In this document: positions 35,101 through 47,100 of the stretch, piece after piece
Layout: the number at the start of each line of letters is the position of its first letter
How positions within the stretch are numbered: the first letter of the stretch is position 1
Assembly (NCBI RefSeq): GCF_015706575.1
Contig: NW_024037056.1
Span: 10,677,176-10,741,175, forward strand
DNA length: 64,000 bases
Direction: 5' to 3'
DNA from: Patiria miniata
Lineage: Eukaryota; Echinodermata; Asteroidea; Valvatida; Asterinidae
Program-made: the position numbers and the translations under genes
Notes under the pieces: model-generated
Databases searched by the model: none
What the model saw: the letters and a program-made list of their open reading frames with translations, nothing else
What the model was told of the DNA's origin: nothing

Positions 35101-38100
35101 CCATCCCTCGGCAAAGCAAGGAAGGTCCTGAAGCCCAGCTTTAAGGTCATGACCCCTGACCCTAAGGAGACCTCGGAACCCAGGGGCACCCCCCAGCCAA
35201 GGAAGATGTTTGCCACGCCCACCGTCAGCTCCAAGACCAAGTCTAGGCTGTCTAGCTTCCAAGCCCCTGAGGTTGGTGCTTTCTCTGATCAAATCAAGAA
35301 TTATTTCGTGATTTTCTTTGAAAGTTGTTTTTGCTTGACCATCAGGGTCAGCTTATATTTCCTCCCACCGATTGAATCACTGACTGAGATACAGATTGAT
35401 TGATTGATTGAGTCACCTACCGAGTTTTCGACTGACTGACTGACCAACTGACTTTTTGGTGAAGTAATGAGTATAAAACTTGTCCTAAAATGCTGTCAAA
35501 CTTTCGCATTCAGCTCAACTTCGCAAGCCTGGTCTTGAATTATTTATCCAAAGGTTGCTCAAAGGAATTGCAAAATCCACACATTGGTATGTTAGATTTG
35601 AAAAGTATTTTCATGCTCGGGAACTAATAATCCACTAATTTATTTATTTGTAACAATATCCAGGCGAGTCCTGGGCCCAGTGCACCCGTCGATTCGGAGG
35701 AGAGTCGTTATCCCCATCAGCGATATGAGTGGCTGAAAGACGGCCATCGAAAGTGAGTAAAAAATTCATTCTTATAGACATTTTGATCCTAATTTGCCAG
35801 AATTTTTCTTAGGAGCCTTGTTTAATCCTCCAAAATCCTCCGCTGTGCAAACAAAACCAAAGTTCAGCATTTTCTATGTACATGCAATTTCAACGAGCAT
35901 TGAAAGTAATAGTGGCTGGGCTCAGCATTCATGAATCCTCCAAAATCCTCCACTGTGCAGGAACCCAATGGCACACTCTTTGTACCTACCAAGTTTCAAG
36001 GTGTATCAAGCCCCCATGTAAAGTAATAGTGGCTGGGCTCTACTTTCCTCAATCCTACAAAATCCTCCACTGTGCAGGAACCCAATGGCACACTCTTTGT
36101 TCCTACCAAGTTTCAAGGTGCATCAAGCCCCATATAAATAATAGTGGCTGGGCTCTGCCTTCCTCTGTCCTACAAAATCCTCCAAATTTCTTGATGGATT
36201 TTGTAAGATCCGGGAGGGATGGGGCTAATGATGCAGTTTGATTGGTTAACAGCTAGTCACATGGTTATATTTGACTTACTTTTTCAAAACTGAGGAAATC
36301 AAAATTTCCTAGAGTTTCACTGAAAACAACAAATTCCTGACAGAAGAGAGTTTCAACATGGTGGTCATCCAAAAATTTCTCCTTTTCTTAACATGCGAAT
36401 CTTCATCTTCTTCACTGTTCAATGAACCCCTGAAAACAAAAACAAAAACATTTCATCACTCGTGTGCACAATTTCTTGCTTTTTGTCTTTACAGAGATCG
36501 GAACGGAAATCCACAAAACCACCCTGACTACGACCCAAGGACGTTGTACGTGCCCAAAAGCTTCATGGAGAAGACAACTCCTGTAAGTAACTCAAGCAAG
36601 CAATTTCTTGAGTCAAACAGCGCTGTCAAAGTGAAAGACGTTGCAAGTTTTCTGAACAACATTTTTTTATCTGTTCCATTTTCACTTTATTCAGGCGATG
36701 CGACAGTGGTGGGAAATGAAGTCGCAACATTTTGACACTGTTTTGTTCTTCAAGGTGAGTGAAAACAAAAACTCTGTTTTTATTTTGTGTCCTGCTTTTT
36801 AAATTTTTTTATGAGCACCAGGTTTAGGCCGAGCTATAAGCACTTGTAAACTTCATCCTAGGTATTGTAAGACTGAGGAGTAAACACCGCAAAAAGAAGA
36901 AAGTCCACACTCATTGGACAATTTGTTGTCTTTTGTCTTTGCAGAGATCGTAACGGAAACCCCTCAAAACCACCCTGACTAATTTTGAATGTGATCGTCT
37001 TATGATGAAGTCATTTAAATAGACCTTTGGGGAATTTTGTTAGCTACATATTGATGGCCTGTTTGCAACCAAAGACTGTAAATCATTCAAGATTGACAAC
37101 GGTTTATGAAAAATGATGCAGTTTGAAAAGTTGCAAATTCAAAGATTACGCGACGAGAAATTGCTAAGCGCAAAATTATACACATGCCCGTAATTGGCCC
37201 CTATCGACTGCACAGTGTGCCGGTAATTCAATTCCGCGTAGTCCGGTGCATACAAGCACTCTGCGATCGATATTCCCTGCCGTTCGTTTCGGGCAGTGTA
37301 ACATTGTCACGCAGCAATTTCCACTCACGTACCCTTTAAATTTGCAACTTTTCCAACTGCATCATTTTTCCTAAACCGTTGTCAGTGTTGGACGATTTAC
37401 AGTCTTGGTATCAAAATGTAGCTAACAACATTCCCCAAAGGTCTATATAAATGACGTCATCATAAGACGATCAGATTCAAAATTATGACCCCTTCAATGA
37501 GTGTGGACTTTCTTTTTCTGTGGTGTTTATTATCTTTTCATGAAACAAATCTGCTTTTGTAATTTTTAAATTTTTTAAAATTTTTACTTTTGCAGATGGG
37601 CAAGTTTTACGAGTTTTATCACATGGACGCTGAAGTGGGCGTAAAAGAGTTGGGTCTCATCTACATGAAGGTAATTAAGAATTAATTAGTAAAACAGTTG
37701 TTAGTTTTTACAGTTTTTCATTGGTTTCAACTGTGCCGATAGCATAAATAATGTTGAGCAAGGAACTTCAAAATAGTTGCAAAATCGGAAATTCAAAGCT
37801 GAATCAAAAATGTGTTTTACATCCTTTGTGTCTTTAAACTTTATGTCGATTTTTTTTTTCAATTATTTCAGGGTGAAAATGCCCACTCGGGCTTCCCGGA
37901 GATAGCCTATGGTCGCTATAGCGACACGCTGATACAGAAAGGCTACCGCGTCGCTAGAGTGGAGCAGACGGAGACCCCGGATATGATGCAAGAACGAGTC
38001 AAGAAAAGTAAGTATCTGATTGGCTCGTTCCAAACAATTGCACGTCACTATACAAAAACGAGAACAAATCACATAGGTATGTTATGTGTGTGAATTGTTT

Positions 38101-41100
38101 TTGTTTTGCTGAAAGAACGCACACCTTTTCTGTGATCCGTGGACAGAACTTTAAAACGGTGGTTGTGTTTAAAATTCCGTATTTTGAAAAGTACATGAGT
38201 GATTTGAATGATTCTTATACTAAAAGAAAGCTTATGAATTTGGCTTTCATATCCTAGATTTTGAAAGTCCTGCATGCAGAACTTCACTAAAACAATGGTC
38301 CCGACATTAGGGTTTCGCTTTTTTTACTCGCCCTGTACATTGAGATTTTTTAAGCTGGAATTTTAAAGTTTAAGGATGTGTAGATAAAAAGAAATTGTTG
38401 GAAATGTCCTTTAAAGTGCAATTTTTGGGTTAATTGACAAAAAGAAAAAATAAGGCTCTGCAGAGCAGAGCCTTTCTGACGTTGTTCACCTTAAAAAATC
38501 ATAAACATTTACAAATTGTAAAAACTTGGGGCTCTGTGCTTATTTAACGAAGAATCTTTAACCAAGACAAAAGGGCATTTGCTAGGATTCCGCAATGATT
38601 GAGACGTGATAAGGCCCTTCATTTGTTTATGATGGGTAAAAAATTTGTTTAAATTTTGTTATTGAACTAAAATGCAATTTTACATGAGATATTTTTCTCT
38701 TTTCTTTCAGTGTCCAGAATGGTGACAAAGTACGACAAAGTTGTCAAACGAGAAATTTGTAGAATCTCCTCGAAAGGTTAGTTCTTGAATTCCCGTTGAG
38801 GACTTGAGTCTTGCTATGCAACTGCAATTTGCTGTTTAAATTTTGTAGTTTATTTCCAGAAAAAAAGGGGGAAAAAGAATTTCTCTACTTGAAGATTTTG
38901 ATGCAAAGTTTGTGTTGGTCTTGTCGTGATGTAAACTATTGATTTGCATGTCAGGCTGAAGAACTGATGAAATCTTCAATTAAAGCTGAACTTGACGACA
39001 CAAACCAATCAAATTTATTTCTTTAAAATTCCAGTTAAATATCACCAAACAATTTTTTTCAATTCAAAGAATCAAGGTTAGTTAAAATTGATCGCAAGCA
39101 AACACAATTTTATAAATGTTCACACGATATTTTTTTGTGTTGGGAATTTGCAAGAGGGAATTTGCATTCCAACTCGGCGAAATTTTCCTGCGACAGTTTC
39201 TTGACTTCAAATTTGGTTTGCATGAAGCATAAACAGAGCTGAACAGTACCCAACTTGTAGAAGATAATAAATAGGCTAAAACAGAGGTCTGCTTGAATTC
39301 TTAACCACGCAAACAATGAACTTGTCCCAAGTACTTTTCATCATAAACGTCGTAAGGTTAACAAGCTATTATCATTCTATTTATTATTTTTTTCGAAAAC
39401 GAGGAACGAGAACTTTCAGTTTCATCGACGGTGACACTTGCGTCGCTCAGCACAGCTATCTTTTGGCTGTCAAAGAATTGTTTGACGACACTAGCGGAGG
39501 GGAGAGGACATACGGCGTCTGCTTTGTCGATACGTCCATCGGAAAGTTTCACGTAAGTTACTAGTCCAGTCGTCCATTTTGAATAATACATTGGTAAAGA
39601 TTTCCCTGAAAAAAAGTACATTTTAACCCTAACTCCCTAGAGGGTATGCAAAATCGTATTGAAATTGGAGGATTCAGGACTGTTAGGGCTATTGATGTCA
39701 TTTAATTTTATCTCAAATTTGATTTCAGCTGGGGCAGTTCCAAGACGATCGCCACAGTTCACGATTCCGAACGTTGATTGCTCACTACACACCTGCCCAG
39801 GTAAGAAGGAAAAAAAGAAAAAATGTGTATTTTATTTATTATTGTTATTTATTTCTGGTAATGAAACCAAGGATTCCTCAAAAGCGCCCTAGGCACTGTA
39901 GCTCTCAAGCCTGAAGAAGCCTGTAGAAACTAGAGAGAAGACAATGAGAAGAAATTACAGTTTTAGAGGCGGGAGGAAAACCCCAGAATATTATTCTGGG
40001 GAAAACCCACAGAATCAGGCAGGGACTGAAATCCCAATCCACATGTGGCTAGGGCGGGAATCGAACCCGGGTCACAGCGGTGGAAGGCGAGGAAAGAATC
40101 GCTATGCCAACCTAACTCCCCAGCGCTTTAGTACAGCACAGGAGCCAAAAGTAGTAAAAGTAACATGCAAAACAAAATTTAAATTTATTTCCCCTTCTAA
40201 CCAGGGCCAATGTAATGAGTCTGCTTGTCATAAATAAAGAATCTTCACTCGATATAGCAGAAAATTGTGTGCATTAATGCCAAGCATACTTCATGGGTTG
40301 TAGGAATTTTAGCTCTTGCATGGGTATATATCTAGAAAGGATTCAGCTTGGTAAGCATGGAGTTTCTGCGCTAACACAGAATTGTTATCAAAACGCACAG
40401 CAGATCAGCATTGTCGTAAAATTTGGTCCCAAAATTGAACAGACAACATGCACGGTTTCGAGACGGCTGTAGGAGGGTTAAGTCACACAAAAAAATGTCA
40501 AAGATAAGAATTCAGTGTGACATTTAAAAAAAAATTCAGCCCTTCCCATGAAAAATCGAATGTTTTAGTTATTTGTAATAGTTCTAGACTCCAGTAAATG
40601 GAAAACAAGTACGTTAAGTTTGCCTTTCTAAAAACAAATTTATCAAAGTTGCTCCAACTACATTTTGGTTCAACGCATCTCTGACACGCAAGTCTTAAAC
40701 GAGTCTTGGGTACATCTGATGAAATGGATAAATATTTTATTCTCGATATTGACATTTTGGCCTAAAATTTTTCAATAACTTTCTCAATTTCTGATCAACT
40801 CCCTAGGTTGTCTATGAGAGGGGCAAACTGTCCCCCAAGACCCAGCAAATTCTGACCAACAGCCTGCTGTCGGTCATCAAGGAGGCCCTGGCCCCAGGCA
40901 CGGAATTCTGGGACGCGAGCAAGACCCTGAAGACGCTGTCCGAAAGCCAGTACTTTGTGGACGAGGAGGGGAAGGGGCAGGGACTAGATGGGGAGGAGGA
41001 GGGCGGAAGAGGAACCATGCCTGCTGTGTTGCTGGACATGGTGTCTGAATGTGAGTTATTGCAAGACATTTGCACGTTAGTCACAGTGCAGTATTGTACA

Positions 41101-44100
41101 GTAAACATTTGTTAGGCGATCCATGAATTTCTGTCAACTTAGTACGGGAATAAGTTTGAAAAATAACTTCACCGACAAAGAATTTCTTAGCTTAGTGTTA
41201 GTTAAATTTCACCCAATCAGTAGATTTCTTATTCAAATTTCTGTTTTTCTAACAATACAAAGTTATTCACTTTTGAATAAAAAAAAATAGCAGGCATGCA
41301 ACTTTTCCTCGGATCCACTGATTTCCTCGTTTTTTTACTTCTCATGAATGCCATTACAAATTGAAAAATCATGTTCAAAGTCTTGTGAGATATGGAGTTT
41401 CCTCGTATTTTCTAAATTCCAAGTTGCATGCTTGCACTACTTATGGAATAATTACTTCATATATTTCAAATTACTTGTGGCCAACAATTATTAGTTCTCG
41501 CAAGGAAGCCTGGTTCCTGCCCTCCTTTTAGAATCAATTATCCAGGAGTGGAAACCAGTCTACTTGCAGAGCGTCACTGTTTGTGGGCAAAGAACCCAAA
41601 ACAAAACCTTTTTTCCCAAGAGGCTAACGCCCAACATAAACAAATGTGTTGGAGGAAAAACTTTGATTTGTAACGGGGCACAGATCGTTTATCGTTGAAA
41701 TTTCGTCATTTTTTTCCCAGCGGACGCTCTTGGACATTCAGCCAAGGAGGGTTACGAGTTGGCTGTCAGTGCCCTAGGGGCGTGCACGTGGTACCTCAAG
41801 AAATGCTGCCTGGAACAAGAACTGCTCTCCATGAGAAACTTTGAGCTATACACGCCGCTGGACGTCGATGGTGCCGTCAAGGAAAATGTGGTGGATTTTG
41901 CCTCTGGAAGACAACACATGGTAAGGGTTATGAATATGTAAGAAAGACTTGTGAATATGTAATAAAGACTTATGAATATGTAATAAAGACTTATGAATAT
42001 GTAATAAAGACTTGGGAATATGTAATAAAGACGTATAAACATGTAATAAAGGCATATAAATATGTAATAAAGACATATAAATATGTAATAAAGACGTATA
42101 AATATGTAATTAAGATATATAAATATGTGATAAAGACATGTAAATATGTAATAATGACTTATGAATATGAAATAAAGACTTATAAAGACATTATGAAGAC
42201 TTGTAAATATGTAATAAAGACTAGTGAATATGTAATAAGGACTTGGGAATATGTAAGAAAGACCTGTGAATATGTTATAGAGAATTATGAATATGTAATG
42301 CAATAATTGGGAAAACTCTGTGAATTGGAATCATGAATATGTTAGGTTGAGAGCTATCAATACGTAATAAAGACTTATGAATATGTAATGCCATTTATGA
42401 ATATGTAAGTTAATGCGGAAACCCTGTACATGTTAAAATTGAATATTTTCTATCGGATCTTTCTAGAACTATTTAAATTTCTTCCGAACAACTTTTACAT
42501 TAAAAGTTCTGACCAAACTTATATTTAGTTTTTTTTTGTTTTTTTTTCATTTGCAAAGGTTCTTGACGGAGTGACCCTGTTCAATTTGGACATCCTGGAG
42601 AATGGCACCACGGGAACTCTAGAGGGCACACTTCTAGAAAGACTTGACCAATGCTGTACGCCGTTTGGCAAGAGGCTGTTCAAACAATGGCTGTGCGCCC
42701 CTCTGTGCAACCCTAACTCCATCAATGACAGGTATGTTTGAAGCATTGTTTTCAATTTCTGACACTGATAAATTTTTGCTTGTAAAGTTTGTTTGTAGGT
42801 AAAAGTTATTAAAATAAATTCTTAAACATTTTCTTTTTGTTTTAAACTAGACTCGATGCGGTGGAAGATTTAATAGATATTCCTGACAAGATGGCAGAGG
42901 TCAACGAACTCTTGAAGAAGCTGCCTGACCTAGAACGACTTCTCAGCAAGTAAGATAACACAATAGTGATTTAACAATGAGACCATCTTGGTATAGTTCC
43001 CTAGGTTCATGTCATGCTTATCAATGGATTCAAGTGACTGGCACCAGACTGTGTAGGATATGAACAAGATTTTTTTTTTTTTCATTACGATAATTTCATT
43101 CATCTTGGTACAGTTCCCTAGGTTCACTATATGCATTAAATGTACTCCAGCTTATTGGCACCAGACTGTCAACAGAATAAAGTTTTTACTTACTTTTTCT
43201 TTTTTACTCATTAAGTTTGGGTGAAAATATTGTATTTTACTGCTTGGGTTTGGGCTGTTGAAGCAAGTTATTTTTTCTCCAACAGAACAATTAAAGTGCC
43301 TTAAAAATGTTGTCGCATCTTGAACTCTCAGCTGGGGAAATTCACACACAAACAAGTTACGTTTCTCTTTTGTAGAATTCACACTTTAGGTTCAGCCCGA
43401 CGAAGTCGAGATCACCCAGACAGTCGAGCGATCTTCTTTGAGGACACCACATACAGCAAACGCAAGATTCAGGACTTTATGACGGCATTAGGGGGCTTCA
43501 AAACCACCATCCAGATTGTTGAAATCTTCAAGAATTCTACCTCCAACTTCAAGTAAGCTTTTATAATTGATGTCACAAGTTATTTTTTGGGGGGTGGAGC
43601 CACTTTAGAAACTATAACAACTTTGGAAAATGATTGTATGATTGAAATATTAACAAGAAAAAGCAAAATTTTTGAAGGTGTTGCTTGTATTGTTTGCAGT
43701 GTAAAAGTAACATAGAAGTTTGTTGTATTCGCAGGTCCAAACTTCTAGGGCAAACGGTCAGCTTGGCCAGCGAAGGAGGCCACTTTCCCGACCTCACAGA
43801 ACATCTTGTGTTCTTTGAAGTAAGTTGGATGAGAAATTTTGTAAAGACTGTGCGCAAGTATTCCCTCCATGGTCACAAGGAGAAAGTTGGTGAGAGTCAC
43901 CTAATGCGTTGATGCTCAGGGACGCTAAAGGTTTGCGCACATTTGGAGTAAAATTATCCATGCGTACTTTGTGCCATGGCTGCCATACGTGCGCGAGCCA
44001 TGCGTGCACGTAGTGTGTCTTCCCCACCAGAGCTCTGACGAGTGTTCGCAAAGCGTCATCTTCTGTTCGTGCATAATTTGACACATTGGATAGAGAAAGT

Positions 44101-47100
44101 AAATCTCGGACATGACTGTTCTATCTTGTGTCTTCCCAGAATGCATTTGACCACAACAAAGCCAAACAGGTTGGCGCCATTGTCCCGAGTAAAGGCGTCG
44201 ACCCCGAATACGACAGTGCCATCGCCGGTATGAAGGCAGCCAATCAGAGACTGGATGACTACCTGGAGAAGCAGCGCAAGAGGCTTGGATGCAGGGTGAG
44301 TCCGGTACCAGACCATCAAAACTGGTTAAATGAAACTTTATCGTTCTTGTGAAGATTAATTTATAAATTGTTAATTTGTCTTTTAATTTTGGTCACATTG
44401 GGAACCATTCAGGCCATTACGTACTGGGGCACGGGCAAAAACCGCTTCCAGCTCGAGGTCCCGGAGAGCGCCCTCGCTCGCCACACGCCGCAGGACTACG
44501 AGCTCCAGTCAGCCAAGAAGGGCTTCAAGCGCTACTGGACGGCCGAGATCACGGAGATGTTTGCCGATTTGTGCGCAGAGGAAGAGCGACGGGACGTGGC
44601 GCTGCGGGACTCCATGCGGCGGGTGTTTCACGCTTTTGACGAACGGTGAGAATTTTGTGATTTTTTCTTATTCTTGAGAGTTATCTTGAGCCAATTCAGT
44701 TCTGTGCTCCAACTTTGACTTGAATTTGACATTTCTTCTGTAGCTATGGCGACTGGGATCAGGCCATCCAATGCCTGTCAGTTCTTGACGTCCTTCAGAG
44801 TCTATCCAACATCAGTCAGGCCGGCGACGGACCGATGTTCCGACCCGAAATCATCCCACCAACTCAGAATATGCAGGTCCGTTAACAAAGTTTCCAGATC
44901 TTTACGATTTCTGTAATTCAGTTTTTGTTGCCACAACTTCTGGCAATGTGAAAAGGATTGTGTGAAATAAATTTATGTAAAATTTTTTCGCAATAGACCT
45001 TTTAACAGCCTTTGAAACCAAGGAGAACTTGGGGAAAAAAATAATAGTCTGGTAGCATATTGAGAAATAGATGTCCTGAAATAGCTATGATTCTTGGTTC
45101 TAGACACAAATGGCGGCAGCATGTTAAACTTTTTTCTAACCACACAAGTATAAAGAAACATAACAAAACGGCAGTCAAACATCAGCAAAACAATTTGTAG
45201 AATTATCAAAAGATGGACTATAGAATAATGAATTTATTACAACTTCTTTAAAGAGTCTAGAAAATATTTTGATTCTTGCTTTGAATAAAATGTTAGGCAC
45301 TTATCTTTGTTTTTCTTTCTGTGTACAGCCATTTATTGCCATTCAAAATGGCCGCCACCCGTGCATCAGTCGCACATTCACTGGCGGCGATTTCATCCCG
45401 AACGACACTTACATTGGAACCGCTGACGTAAGTACAAAATATCAATAGAGAACGATGATCGTAAACTAAAACAATTGATGTTTGCAGAGCCTAATTTCCA
45501 ATTTTGATGATTTTTATTTTAGGATAATGCCATGGACACTGACTCAGCAACGGATACCAGTTGCTGCGTGCTGGTCACGGGTCCCAACATGGGGGGCAAG
45601 TCGACGTTGATGAGGCAGGCCGGTCTGATTGTCATCATGGCCCAACTGGGTTGCTACGTACCCGCCGAGGGGTGCCGACTTACCCCCGTGGATCGGGTGT
45701 TCACCAGACTGGGTGCCAGGGATAATATACTGTCTGGTGAGTTGGGTTGGGTTGCACTGGGTTCAACTGGGTTACTGCATACACATTGAGGGGTGATGAT
45801 TGGGTTTCTCTGGGTTGGGATGGGATGGGATGGGATGGGATGGGTAAAGGTGGGTTGCTAAGTACCCGCTGAGGGGTGCAGAATTACCCCCGTGGATCGG
45901 GTGTTTACGAAACTGGGTGCCAGGGATAATATACTGTCTGGTGAGTTGGGTTGGGTTGCACTGGGTTCAACTGGGTTACTGCGTACACATTGAGGGGTGT
46001 TAACAGGGTTTCTTTGGGATGGGATAAGCTGGGTTGCTAAGTACCCGCTGAGGGGTGCAGAATTACCCGTGGATCGGGTGTTTACGAGACTGGGTGCCAG
46101 GGATAATATACTGTCTGGCGAGTTGGGTTGGGTTGCACAGGGTTCAACTGGGTTCAACTGGGTTACTGCATACACTTCCAGGGGGTTGACTTGGTTTCTC
46201 TGGGCATTTGTTAGATTCATAAAGGCTTTATATAAATTTGTTGAGTTGTGGGTTGTGTTGGGTTCTTTAGTCCTTTCAGCTGACACGAAGGTGTTCCCTA
46301 GTCTATGTAATAGACGCTCGTTGAATACGAGCGTCTATCACATGCGTGCAGATTCCACGATTAATTATGCAAGACGGCCGCGTAGATTGGCCAAGTTTTG
46401 ACCAATCAACAGGCGTCTACTATATCGTACCAGCAGTTCGGCTGGCTGGAAAACATGGCGCATACGAGTAGTCATCGCGTTCGGTACGTAACTTGTTGTT
46501 TTTTTGTTTCCCCTCGCAAGATTTCAATATAATTTACGACAATTTGATAGAAGCATTTGAGTTAAATTGGAGCGCAATCATGTCTCGTCTGGCCGGAAAT
46601 GATGTTGTCAGAGAGCTAAGCACTTCCGAGAAACATCTTTCCATGTCTCTGTTGACAAAAGTTGGTTTCATGGAGGCCGCCATGTCTGCTGAGTCAGCTG
46701 ACAGCTGTTGACTAATCAACATCCTCCGTCACAATCTGGACGGAAAATGACTGTAAACGGCTGTGATTGGCTGATGTGCTGCGTTGCATAATATTTGCAT
46801 GCACGCAGGTATCAGACGTTCGTACGGAGCACACGGCTCGCTCCGTAGAACGGGTGATACTCAGACTAGGTGTTCCCTTGGTGTTGTATAAATCATTTGA
46901 GTGTTCTTACCTTATCGAAAAACTTGTTTCTTTTCAGGGGAGAGTACATTTTTCGTTGAGTTGAGTGAGACGTCAAGTATCTTGCAGCATGCCACACCTC
47001 ACTCCCTGGTTCTCATGGATGAGCTTGGTAATAATTTTGTGTCATAATTTCTTTCTCCACAATTATCTCCCACTGGATACTAGAGTTGTTTTAATTAATT

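Noticed and set aside
41752..42303. 183-codon minus-strand frame with repeated Tyr-Ile-Phe
   Set aside because: It is a translation of the 20-bp GAATATGTAATAAAGACTT minisatellite and overlaps MSH6 exon 16 on the other strand.
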